Source: WACF01 sp040880205 (GTDB lineage Bacteria > Pseudomonadota > Gammaproteobacteria > Pseudomonadales > Cellvibrionaceae). Taken from it: a stretch of 16,130 nt of DNA. The stretch is from positions 1 to 16,130 of the forward strand of contig JBBDIU010000118.1 of NCBI GenBank assembly GCA_040880205.1, read 5' to 3'. Position numbers and translations under genes: made by a program. A model generated the notes under the pieces. It did not search any database. It worked only from the letters and a program-made list of their open reading frames with translations, and was not told the origin of the DNA. Positions 1 to 6,402 of the stretch are shown here, one piece after another. The stretch's first letter is position 1, and each line of letters begins with the position of its first letter.

Positions 1-2
1 CG

Positions 3-602
3 ATCTACCTGTGGCGCGAGCGAAACTGCGGCAGCAGCAACAGCTGGGCCAACGACATTTTCGAGGTAAAGCAGCTCTACGGCCTCGACCAGGATCAGTA
101 CTACGGTATTTTTGAAGTGATAGACAACCGCGACCGTATTCACTACGCGGTTGTTTATACGGTGTTACGCGGTAATAGACGAGTCTATGCTCATTTGGAA
201 TGGTTGCAGACCGAGGATAGCTCGACGGCGGGTGTGGCTCCGAACCCCGAAGCCATTGTTGAGCAATTACGAGAACAAGGGTATTACAGTGTGTCCGGGG
301 TACGCTCGGAAGGCGGCGAAATACAGTTTCAAGCGGAGCACATCAATGCCTTGGCGCGTGCTCTGCGCAATAACCGACGTTTGTTTGTGCGCATCGTGGG
401 TCACGACTATTCACGGCGTCCCTTGCCCGAGCAAATGGAACGTTCGCTTGGGTATGCACAGCAGCTATCGCAAGCACTGATTGAAGCCGGAGTCAGTGCA
501 GACCGCCTGGAGGCTCACGGGGTGGGTAGCCTGGTGCCGGCGCGAATTACCGCGCGAAACACTGACAAGGATCATCGACTCGAATTGATAGTTGCTGACT
601 GA
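3..602 (+). CDS. DUF4892 domain protein with a C-terminal OmpA-like region (5' end outside window)
   Basis: The frame is open from the left edge, so the N-terminus, including any signal peptide, is missing; the in-frame GTG at 117 is internal. The first visible residues contain the NCGSSNSWAND motif and then VLRGNRRVYAHLE, which match the DUF4892 family of secreted envelope proteins known from Pseudomonas and relatives. The last ~90 residues (IQFQAEHINALARAL, LFVRIVGHD, then ERSLGYAQQLSQALIEAGVSADRLEAHGVGS and LEL) follow the layout of an OmpA peptidoglycan-binding domain. The usual GHTD and NRRV peptidoglycan-contact motifs are altered to GHDY and KDHRLEL, so binding may be lost. An envelope location is inferred. 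The function is unknown. The gene converges on folE with 12 bp between the two stop codons. Confidence 0.75.
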   Translation: MYLWRERNCGSSNSWANDIFEVKQLYGLDQDQYYGIFEVIDNRDRIHYAVVYTVLRGNRRVYAHLEWLQTEDSSTAGVAPNPEAIVEQLREQGYYSVSGVRSEGGEIQFQAEHINALARALRNNRRLFVRIVGHDYSRRPLPEQMERSLGYAQQLSQALIEAGVSADRLEAHGVGSLVPARITARNTDKDHRLELIVAD

Positions 603-619
603 GCTAACCAATGGTTAGC
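603..619. terminator. Short perfect hairpin between convergent genes
   Basis: GCTAACC (603-609) and GGTTAGC (613-619) are perfect inverted repeats around a 3-base loop. They start right after the DUF4892 stop and include the folE stop codon (TTA on + at 615-617). The position suits a bidirectional terminator, but there is no T-tract on either side, so intrinsic termination is uncertain. Confidence 0.4.
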
Positions 620-1166
620 GTATCAGCGACAAGAATTCCGTGCGAGTACTGGAATTATTGCGGAAGGCGCCGAGCATGGCCGAGGTGGTCATGAGCGAAT
701 TTTGTTTCTCCACCCCGCGCATCATCATGCACATGTGTTTTGCTTCGATAATCACACCCACCCCGGCTGCGCCAGTGACCTGCTCAATGGTACTGGCGAT
801 TTGCATTGTCAATTGCTCCTGAATTTGCAGACGCCGGGCAAACATGTCAACAACGCGCGCGATTTTCGACAAACCCAGCACGCGACCCGTCGGAATATAA
901 GCCACATGTGCTTTGCCGATAAAGGGCAAAATATGATGCTCGCAGAGCGAATACAGTTCGATGTCCTTTACCAGCACCATTTCACTGGAATCCGAAGGAA
1001 ACAAAGCGCCATTGATAACCTCTTCAACGGTCTGATCGTAGCCACGGGTGAGAAAGCGCATGGCCTCTTCGGCACGGGCGGGAGTACCCTTTAGGCCCGG
1101 CCGGGATGGGTCTTCGCCGATGGCTTCAATAATCCGGGAATAATGTTCTTTCATAATGGTTCTCAT
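615..1166 (-). CDS. folE: GTP cyclohydrolase I (type IA)
   Basis: It converts GTP to 7,8-dihydroneopterin triphosphate, the first step of tetrahydrofolate and pterin synthesis, in the cytoplasm. The 183-residue protein carries the family motifs LYSLCEHHILPF and HMCMMMRGVEKQNS. The zinc ligands would be Cys75, His78 and Cys146; the 71-residue spacing from Cys75 to Cys146 equals that of E. coli FolE (110/181). GTPARAEEAM near residue 30 is also typical. The protein is shorter than E. coli FolE (222 aa) at the N-terminus, which is common in other bacteria. ATG at 1166 and an in-frame ATG at 1154 (MKEHYSRII) are both possible; neither has a clear Shine-Dalgarno sequence, and the upstream start lies inside a 13-bp tandem repeat. 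It is divergent from prmB. Confidence 0.95.
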   Translation of the reverse strand: MRTIMKEHYSRIIEAIGEDPSRPGLKGTPARAEEAMRFLTRGYDQTVEEVINGALFPSDSSEMVLVKDIELYSLCEHHILPFIGKAHVAYIPTGRVLGLSKIARVVDMFARRLQIQEQLTMQIASTIEQVTGAAGVGVIIEAKHMCMMMRGVEKQNSLMTTSAMLGAFRNNSSTRTEFLSLIR

Positions 1167-1207
1167 ACAGGGTTCTATTACATGGTTCTACTACAGGGTT
1201 CTATTCC
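1156..1207. repeat. Four 13-bp tandem repeats over the folE start region
   Basis: Four consecutive 13-mers are visible on the + strand: ATGGTTCTCATAC, AGGGTTCTATTAC, ATGGTTCTACTAC and AGGGTTCTATTCC. Units 1/3 and 2/4 resemble each other most, so the array may also be read as two 26-bp units. On the folE strand each unit centres on AGAACC, and the first annotated ATG of folE lies inside the last-read unit. The array covers the position where the ribosome-binding site should be. Confidence 0.8.
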
Positions 1208-1273
1208 AATGATCGCGAGACTCGAACCGGACCTAAACCCTACGACAACTCTTCACAGCCGTAAAGGCTTTTT

Positions 1274-2200
1274 GTGGCTAGTGTCATGACCGATTCATAC
1301 GATTGGCCCGCGAAGCCCTGCGCACTGCGTCAATTATTGTCTGCCGCCGAAGGCAATTTTAATCGGGCTGCCTTGTACTTCGGCCACGGAACCGACAACG
1401 CCTGGGACGAAGCGGTACTCTTGGCCTTGCACGGCTTGGGTCTGCCGTGGGCGGACGACGCCGGCATATTGGAGCGGCGCTTATCGAGCGAAGAACTGGC
1501 CAATATTGTCGCACTTTTCGAGCGCCGTATCAGCGAGCGGCTGCCCGCCGCTTATCTGGTTGGCAAGGCGTTTTTTGCCGGACTGGAGTTTAGAGTCACG
1601 CCCGAGGTATTAATTCCCCGCTCGCCCATTGCCGAACTCATCGATAACGCCTATACGCCCTGGCTGCCACGGGAACCGGCACGGGTGTTGGACCTTTGTA
1701 CCGGCTGTGGCTGTATCGGCATAGCCACGGCAATGATTTTTCCCGGCGCCAGCGTGGACTTGAGTGATATCTCAACCGCCGCGGTCGAGGTGGCGGAGCA
1801 CAATATTCGCACGTTCAATCTCCGCCATCGGGTCCGCGCCGTGACTGGCGATTTATTCAGTGCGGTAAGCGGTGAACGCTACGATCTCATTGTTTGCAAT
1901 CCGCCTTACGTCGATTCGGAGGATCTCGCCGCGATGCCGGCCGAGTATCGTGCCGAACCGGAACTCGCTCTCGCGTCCGGCAACGACGGCCTCGACTTCT
2001 GCCGGCGCCTGTTGCGGGAGGCGAGGGAGCACCTGACTGACCAGGGCAGTTTGATTGTCGAAGTGGGCAACAGTTGGGAAGCGCTGGAAAAGGCCTATCC
2101 CCGCGTGCCGTTTCTCTGGATTGAGTTCGCGCGCGGAGGACACGGCGTTTTCGTACTGAGCGCCGCGGAGCTAGAGTGTCATGCCGATCAGTTTCTTTGA
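1274..2200 (+). CDS. prmB: Ribosomal protein uL3 glutamine N5-methyltransferase
   Basis: It uses S-adenosylmethionine to methylate a glutamine of ribosomal protein L3. The 308-residue length is close to E. coli PrmB (310). The SAM-binding motif VLDLCTGCGCIGI is at residues 138-150 and the glutamine-binding NPPY at 209-212. The stretch after it (PPYVDSEDLAAMPAEYR, then EPELALASGNDGLDF) is the form that separates PrmB from the release-factor methylase PrmC. The start chosen is GTG 1274, with AAAGG about six bases upstream; ATG 1286 (MTDSYDW) is the alternative and lacks a good Shine-Dalgarno sequence. aroC follows 77 bp downstream, the same order as in E. coli. Confidence 0.93.
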   Translation: MASVMTDSYDWPAKPCALRQLLSAAEGNFNRAALYFGHGTDNAWDEAVLLALHGLGLPWADDAGILERRLSSEELANIVALFERRISERLPAAYLVGKAFFAGLEFRVTPEVLIPRSPIAELIDNAYTPWLPREPARVLDLCTGCGCIGIATAMIFPGASVDLSDISTAAVEVAEHNIRTFNLRHRVRAVTGDLFSAVSGERYDLIVCNPPYVDSEDLAAMPAEYRAEPELALASGNDGLDFCRRLLREAREHLTDQGSLIVEVGNSWEALEKAYPRVPFLWIEFARGGHGVFVLSAAELECHADQFL

Positions 2201-2237
2201 TACTGCGCGTTGGTGCTCTGGGGCGGAGAGGCAAAAA

Positions 2238-2246
2238 TGCTATACT
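2238..2246 (+). promoter_or_regulatory. Extended -10 promoter for aroC
   Basis: TGCTATACT has the TGn extension plus a -10 box differing from TATAAT at one position. No convincing -35 box is seen 17 bp upstream, which fits extended -10 promoters. Transcription would start near 2252, leaving a leader of about 25 bases before the aroC ATG at 2278. This is prediction from motif and position only. Confidence 0.5.
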
Positions 2247-2277
2247 GCCCCATCCTTCAGTCATCACGGGTAACACT

Positions 2278-3378
2278 ATGGCCGGCAATACAATAGGCAA
2301 GCTTTTTACCGTGACATCCTTCGGTGAAAGTCATGGCCCGGCGCTGGGCTGTGTTGTCGATGGCTGCCCGCCCGGCATGGCCTTGTCCGAAGAGGATATT
2401 CAGGGTGACTTGGAGCGACGCAAGCCGGGCCAGTCCCGTTACACCACTCAGCGTCGGGAAGCGGATCAGGTGAAAATCCTGTCCGGAGTGTTCGAAGGTA
2501 AAACCACTGGCACACCCATCGGCTTGGTTATCGAAAATACCGATCAGCGCTCCAAGGACTACAGCAACATTAAAAATACCTTCCGTCCCGCCCATGCCGA
2601 TTACACTTATCAGCACAAATATGGCCTGCGCGATTACCGCGGCGGCGGCCGCTCTTCCGCGCGGGAAACCGCCATGCGCGTGGCGGCGGGTGCAATTGCC
2701 AAGAAATATCTGCGCGAACACAATGGGATTGAAATCAAAGGCTATTTGTCCCAGCTCGGCCCCATTGCCATCGATAAAGTCGATTGGGATGAGGTTGCCA
2801 ACAATCCGTTTTTCTGTCCCGACCCCGACAAAGTGCCCGCCATGGAAGAATACATGGCCGCGCTGACCAAGGAAGGCAATTCCATCGGTGCGAAAATAAC
2901 CGTGGTAGCCAGCGGCATGCCGGTTGGTCTGGGCGAACCGGTATTCGATCGCCTGGACGCCGACGTCGCTCACGCTTTAATGAGCATCAACGCGGTCAAA
3001 GGTGTGGAAATCGGCGCGGGCTTTGCCAGCGTCGCGCAAAAGGGTAGCGAACATCGCGACGAGATAACGCCCGATGGTTTTCTCAGTAATAATGCGGGCG
3101 GAGTGTTGGGTGGTATTTCTTCGGGGCAGGATCTGGTGGCCAGTATTGCCTTGAAGCCCACTTCCAGTATTCGTTTGCCGGGCAGGAGTATTGACCTCGA
3201 CGGTCAAGCCACCGAAGTGGTTACCAAGGGTCGTCACGACCCCTGTGTTGGCATTCGCGCAACACCCATTGCCGAAGCCATGTTGGCCATCGTGTTGATG
3301 GACCACTTTCTGCGTCACCGCGGCCAAAACGCCGAGGTGAAAACCGAGTTGCCCGTGGTCCCACCGCGCGTTAAATAA
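2278..3378 (+). CDS. aroC: Chorismate synthase
   Basis: It makes chorismate from 5-enolpyruvylshikimate-3-phosphate with reduced FMN, the last step of the shikimate pathway. The start is ATG 2278 because MAGNTIGKLFTVTSFGESHG matches the E. coli N-terminus; the frame is open up to 2176 but that part overlaps prmB and has no homology. The product is 366 aa (E. coli 361). The family signatures are present: GESHGPALGCVVDG near residue 16, YGLRDYRGGGRSSARETAMR in the middle, and KGRHDPCVGIRATPIAEAM near the C-terminus. The omega-amidase gene begins 23 bp after the stop and is probably co-transcribed. Confidence 0.98.
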   Translation: MAGNTIGKLFTVTSFGESHGPALGCVVDGCPPGMALSEEDIQGDLERRKPGQSRYTTQRREADQVKILSGVFEGKTTGTPIGLVIENTDQRSKDYSNIKNTFRPAHADYTYQHKYGLRDYRGGGRSSARETAMRVAAGAIAKKYLREHNGIEIKGYLSQLGPIAIDKVDWDEVANNPFFCPDPDKVPAMEEYMAALTKEGNSIGAKITVVASGMPVGLGEPVFDRLDADVAHALMSINAVKGVEIGAGFASVAQKGSEHRDEITPDGFLSNNAGGVLGGISSGQDLVASIALKPTSSIRLPGRSIDLDGQATEVVTKGRHDPCVGIRATPIAEAMLAIVLMDHFLRHRGQNAEVKTELPVVPPRVK

Positions 3379-3401
3379 TCCTTGGCTTTTGCCTAGTGCC
3401 T

Positions 3402-4175
3402 ATGCAAGATTTAACGGTCACCATCGTCCAGGAATCCATTATCTGGCAAGATCCCCCGGCCAACCGTGAGAAGTTCGGGCAGCTAATGCACGAACACGGT
3501 CGCGATAGCGACCTGGTTATTTTGCCGGAGACCTTTACCACCGGATTTAACATCACCGACACGCGCCATGCGGAAACCATGACCGGCGAAACGGTGGAGT
3601 GGCTGCGTCGCTGTGCGGCGGAGATCAATGCCGATATTGCCGGCAGCGTGTTGATCCGGGAAGGGGATCAGTTCTTTAATCGCTTATTGTGGGCCAAACC
3701 CGACGGCAGTGTGACCACCTACGATAAACGGCATTTGTTCAGTTTCGCGGGCGAGGACAAAACCTACACGGCGGGCAGGGAACGGGTGATTGTTGACTGC
3801 AAGGGTTGGCGCTGTAGCCCGCAAATCTGCTACGACCTGCGTTTCCCGGTCTGGAGCCGCAATCGCAAGGATTACGACTTGTTGGTGTATGTCGCCAACT
3901 GGCCAAAAGTGCGCGTTGGCCACTGGTCGAGCTTGTTGACCGCGCGAGCCATCGAGAATCTCAGTTACACCGTAGGCGTGAACCGAGTGGGGGAAGACGG
4001 CGGCGGCCACGCCCACAACGGGCAAAGCGTTGTCCTGGATCCAAAGGGCAAGCCCATCGTTGAACCCGGCAGCCGCGCCGGTTGTTACACTGTAACGTTG
4101 GATTACGCGGAATTGCAGCGTTACCGCAATAAGTTCGGCGCGCTGGATGATGCGGATGAGTTTGCTATTAAGTGA
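3402..4175 (+). CDS. yafV: Omega-amidase, YafV/Nit2-type carbon-nitrogen hydrolase
   Basis: It is a nitrilase-superfamily amidase expected to deaminate alpha-ketoglutaramate and alpha-ketosuccinamate, a metabolite-repair and glutamine-transamination role in the cytoplasm. The catalytic triad is visible as Glu43 (LPETFTTGF), Lys109 (YDKRHLF) and Cys143 (QICYDLRFPVWSRN). The segments YVANWP, LLTARAIEN and the C-terminal DADEF also match E. coli YafV. The length from ATG 3402 is 257 aa, against 256 in E. coli. A GTG two codons upstream (3396) is possible; neither start has a clear Shine-Dalgarno sequence, which suggests translation following aroC. Function is inferred from family. Confidence 0.88.
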   Translation: MQDLTVTIVQESIIWQDPPANREKFGQLMHEHGRDSDLVILPETFTTGFNITDTRHAETMTGETVEWLRRCAAEINADIAGSVLIREGDQFFNRLLWAKPDGSVTTYDKRHLFSFAGEDKTYTAGRERVIVDCKGWRCSPQICYDLRFPVWSRNRKDYDLLVYVANWPKVRVGHWSSLLTARAIENLSYTVGVNRVGEDGGGHAHNGQSVVLDPKGKPIVEPGSRAGCYTVTLDYAELQRYRNKFGALDDADEFAIK

Positions 4176-4232
4176 CTAATTTTGATAGCCGCCGTCGCTA
4201 GAGCAGAGATCTGAGGGAAGGGCACGGTGCGA

Positions 4233-4387
4233 GTTTGGTGCTGGGTAGTGCATTTCGAAACCCTCAATTCAGGGACGGCGTGCTTTTGCTCCTGCAAAGC
4301 GTGCATTTCCGCCATCCATGGCGGTCAATTGAGGGAGCTACACGGACATATTTATGCGGTTTCGAAATGTACTACCCAGCGGCAAAC
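4233..4387. repeat. MITE-like element with imperfect terminal inverted repeats
   Basis: The arms 4240-4262 and 4358-4380 are inverted repeats of 23 bp with one mismatch (core GGGTAGT, then CATTTCGAAACC). With GTTTG/CAAAC outside them the arms reach about 30 bp. Inside are a second exact pair, CCCTCAATT (4261-4269) and AATTGAGGG (4327-4335), and a tight hairpin CCGCCAT-CC-ATGGCGG (4309-4324). No open frame in it looks like a transposase. It fills most of the space between the amidase gene and the barrel gene. From memory it resembles dispersed repeats of marine gammaproteobacteria, which is unverified. No clear target-site duplication is seen. It could also act as a terminator between the two convergent genes. 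Confidence 0.75.
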
Positions 4388-4461
4388 GGATCAAAGCCAC
4401 AAATCTAACCGACCTGGGAATGGGACCGAAAATTTGCAGCTCCCATCGTTTCAGAGGCTCC

Positions 4462-5220
4462 CTAGAAGTGCAAATAAACCGAAGCAAAGGTCCCGTCGAG
4501 TTTCATATCCGCATCCAAATCGCTGACATCGTCCAGTTCAATTGAGAAAGTTCTTATCCCCAACTCGATTCCGAAATCCAGCACCAAGCCATCCGACATG
4601 TAACCGATCGAGGCTTGCAGATCGCTGACGTCGCTACCGGAATAGCTCACGTAGTTGCCGCCACCCGCCACGTAGAAACCGCTCAGAGGAAGATTAAACT
4701 GGGCCTTGCCGTAGAGCATGGGAATGGTTTCATCCAACTTGCGAGAGCCGCTTGCGGTTTGGCTTTGCATACTGATTTCACCATCGAACATACGAAAGGT
4801 AACCCCCAGATCCAGATTGACCCAGTTGTCCAACAACTCGTAATAGAGAGTGGCATCAACATGGCTGAGGTCGAAATCCGACGTCACCTCTTGGCTAAAG
4901 AAATAGGGATCCCCATCCAGCACAAAGGACTGGGTTATGGTGCCCGTTTCGGATTGGGAAATATCGGTACTTTGCAAACGTATATTTGGAATGATCGGTA
5001 TCGGATGCTCCAGCGCGATAAACAGGAAGTTGTTGTCCTGATCGCTTAAGCCCAGATCTTCCAGATCGGCGCTGGGTTGGCCCACGTCACCCACGTTCCC
5101 GGAAAAGTCGGTATTCCAGACACCGCCGCCCGTGTAGATGCCCAGAATGGTATCGCTTAGTGCGACGGGTGATGCGATTAGCATGCTGGCCGCGCACAGC
5201 GGTTTTATGAGCTTTTTCAT
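4462..5220 (-). CDS. Outer-membrane beta-barrel protein, TIGR04219-like
   Basis: The 252-residue protein begins with a signal peptide (MKKLIKPLCAASMLIASPVALS, cleavage probably before Asp23). It then reads as alternating polar/apolar beta-strands (ILGIYTGGGVW, DATLYYELLDNWVNLDLGVTFRMF, GFYVAGGGNYVSY, LDFGIELGIRTFSIEL). It ends in VYLHF, with the C-terminal aromatic residue used for outer-membrane barrel assembly. The DTILGIYTGGGVWNTDFSG start recalls the TIGR04219 family, whose function is not known. The Shine-Dalgarno GGAGAG lies about seven bases before the ATG. It is transcribed toward the inverted-repeat element and away from the LysR gene on the same strand. Many acidic loop residues suggest exposure outside the cell. 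Confidence 0.8.
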   Translation of the reverse strand: MKKLIKPLCAASMLIASPVALSDTILGIYTGGGVWNTDFSGNVGDVGQPSADLEDLGLSDQDNNFLFIALEHPIPIIPNIRLQSTDISQSETGTITQSFVLDGDPYFFSQEVTSDFDLSHVDATLYYELLDNWVNLDLGVTFRMFDGEISMQSQTASGSRKLDETIPMLYGKAQFNLPLSGFYVAGGGNYVSYSGSDVSDLQASIGYMSDGLVLDFGIELGIRTFSIELDDVSDLDADMKLDGTFASVYLHF

Positions 5221-5262
5221 GGTTTTTCTCTCCAGTTATACCCTGGTTAGTCAGTAGGCGTA

Positions 5263-5291
5263 GTTCTATCTCCCCGTGATCAGGAATTCAA
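5263..5291 (-). promoter_or_regulatory. Candidate sigma-70 promoter for the barrel gene
   Basis: On the minus strand TTGAAT (5286-5291) and TAGAAC (5263-5268) are separated by 17 bp. Each hexamer matches the consensus at four of six positions. The leader to the ATG at 5220 would be about 35 bases. This supports the barrel gene being transcribed apart from the LysR gene behind it. Confidence 0.4.
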
Positions 5292-5331
5292 ATAAATGTA
5301 GCAAACATTCGACCGATCCGAGGGCCGGCGG

Positions 5332-6222
5332 TCAAGATTTTCCGCTGTTTGTGATGAAACGCCGACTAAGCAGCTCGATAAAACGCTGAGCGGCATTGCC
5401 CAGGGTCCGCTCGCGGTGATGGATGTATCCGAGCGAACGCGTGAGGCGGGTATTGTCCAGGGGCAGGACTCGCAACTGATCGTCGATCAGAGTCTCGGGT
5501 AACACACTCCAGCCCAGATCGATGGACACCATCATTTTGATGGTCTCCAGAAAATTGCTGGCTAATTTTGTGGTCAATGGCAGAGATTGGGCATCAAACA
5601 GGGTTGTGACGACCCGAGTGGTGTAAGTGTTCGCTTCCGGCAGAATGGCCGGGAAGCGGCTCAGTTCCGCCAAGGTCACGTCGCCGACCGAGGCCAGCGG
5701 GTGATTGTGTGAAACGACGAATTGGAGCGGATCCTCCCACACCTGGTGGGATTCAATAGCCGGCGGGGGATTGGGCGATAGCGTAATCACCGCGAGCTCC
5801 ATGGAGCCCCTCAAGACCTCACCATAGGCTCGCTCTGAATCGAGGAAGGCCAGTTTCAAGTCCACCGCCGGATATTGCTGCACGAATTCCTTCAGTATCA
5901 CCGGCAGTCGGTGGAGGCCGACGTGATGGCTGGTGGCCAGACTAAGTTCACCCGCAACTTCGCCTGACAGATCGGCCAGGTGTTGGCGGGTTTCCTTTAC
6001 AGCTTGCAGAATTCTGTGGGCGCGAGGCAAAAGCACCTGGCCCGCCTCGGTCAAGCGGATTTGCCGGCCGATCCGGTCGAACAGTCGCGCCGACAACTGA
6101 GCCTCCAGGGCGGCGATCCGCTTGCTGACCGCGGGTTGGGTCAGATGCAGCTGCTCGGCAGCCACCGAAAACGAGCCGCATTCCGTGACGCGGACGAAGG
6201 CCAGCAGGTTCTGGGTTTCCAT
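5332..6222 (-). CDS. LysR-family transcriptional regulator, likely regulator of leuCD
   Basis: The 296-residue protein has the N-terminal LysR winged helix-turn-helix (LLAFVRVTECGSFSVAAEQ, then LTQPAVSKRIAALE and RIGRQIRLTEAG, residues 6-66). A linker helix and a LysR substrate-binding domain follow (ATSHHVGLHRLP, ERAYGEVLRGSMELAVITLS, MVSIDLGWSVLPETL). It is divergent from leuC, the classic position for a LysR regulator of its neighbour. A LysR regulator next to leuC is also seen in Pseudomonas, from memory. The effector is unknown; a leucine-pathway intermediate such as isopropylmalate is plausible but inferred. No Shine-Dalgarno sequence precedes the ATG at 6222, and a heptamer array begins five bases upstream of it. 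Confidence 0.9.
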   Translation of the reverse strand: METQNLLAFVRVTECGSFSVAAEQLHLTQPAVSKRIAALEAQLSARLFDRIGRQIRLTEAGQVLLPRAHRILQAVKETRQHLADLSGEVAGELSLATSHHVGLHRLPVILKEFVQQYPAVDLKLAFLDSERAYGEVLRGSMELAVITLSPNPPPAIESHQVWEDPLQFVVSHNHPLASVGDVTLAELSRFPAILPEANTYTTRVVTTLFDAQSLPLTTKLASNFLETIKMMVSIDLGWSVLPETLIDDQLRVLPLDNTRLTRSLGYIHHRERTLGNAAQRFIELLSRRFITNSGKS

Positions 6223-6226
6223 GAGT

Positions 6227-6261
6227 TCAGTCGCTAGTCTCTAGTCGCTAATCCCTAGTCG
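6227..6261. repeat. Heptamer tandem array upstream of the LysR gene
   Basis: Five consecutive 7-mers are visible: TCAGTCG, CTAGTCT, CTAGTCG, CTAATCC and CTAGTCG. The array begins five bases upstream of the LysR start codon, so it occupies the LysR leader. It is separate from the putative LysR operator further toward leuC. Confidence 0.8.
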
Positions 6262-6296
6262 AAGAAAAATAGATCGGTCGGGGCTAGGCTACATGA

Positions 6297-6311
6297 ATTC
6301 CATTTGGGAAT
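6297..6311. promoter_or_regulatory. LysR-type operator (T-N11-A) in the LysR-leuC spacer
   Basis: ATTCC-ATTTG-GGAAT is a perfect interrupted palindrome with the T-N11-A geometry that LysR-family regulators bind. It lies about 90 bp before leuC. An AT-rich stretch just after it (TATTATAAATATG, 6319-6331) could hold the leuC -10 box. No good -35 box is seen, which fits an activator-dependent promoter. Binding is inferred. Confidence 0.55.
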
Positions 6312-6402
6312 GCAAACTATTATAAATATGAATTTGTGTTATTCCATGGCTTGGCTTAGTCTGCTGACCATTGCATAGCGAATTAAACGGAACAGGTGAT
6401 AC

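Noticed and set aside
1210..1240. tRNA-like T-loop on the minus strand (GGTTCGAGTC)
   Set aside because: The flanking bases pair poorly as a T-stem, and no acceptor stem, anticodon arm or CCA end can be built around it.
1257..1273. Small hairpin AGCC-GTAAA-GGCT followed by T's before prmB
   Set aside because: The stem is only four pairs and lies directly at the prmB ribosome-binding site; a terminator there is unlikely.
2176..2277. In-frame N-terminal extension of aroC
   Set aside because: It overlaps the prmB end and the aroC promoter; AroC homology starts exactly at ATG 2278.
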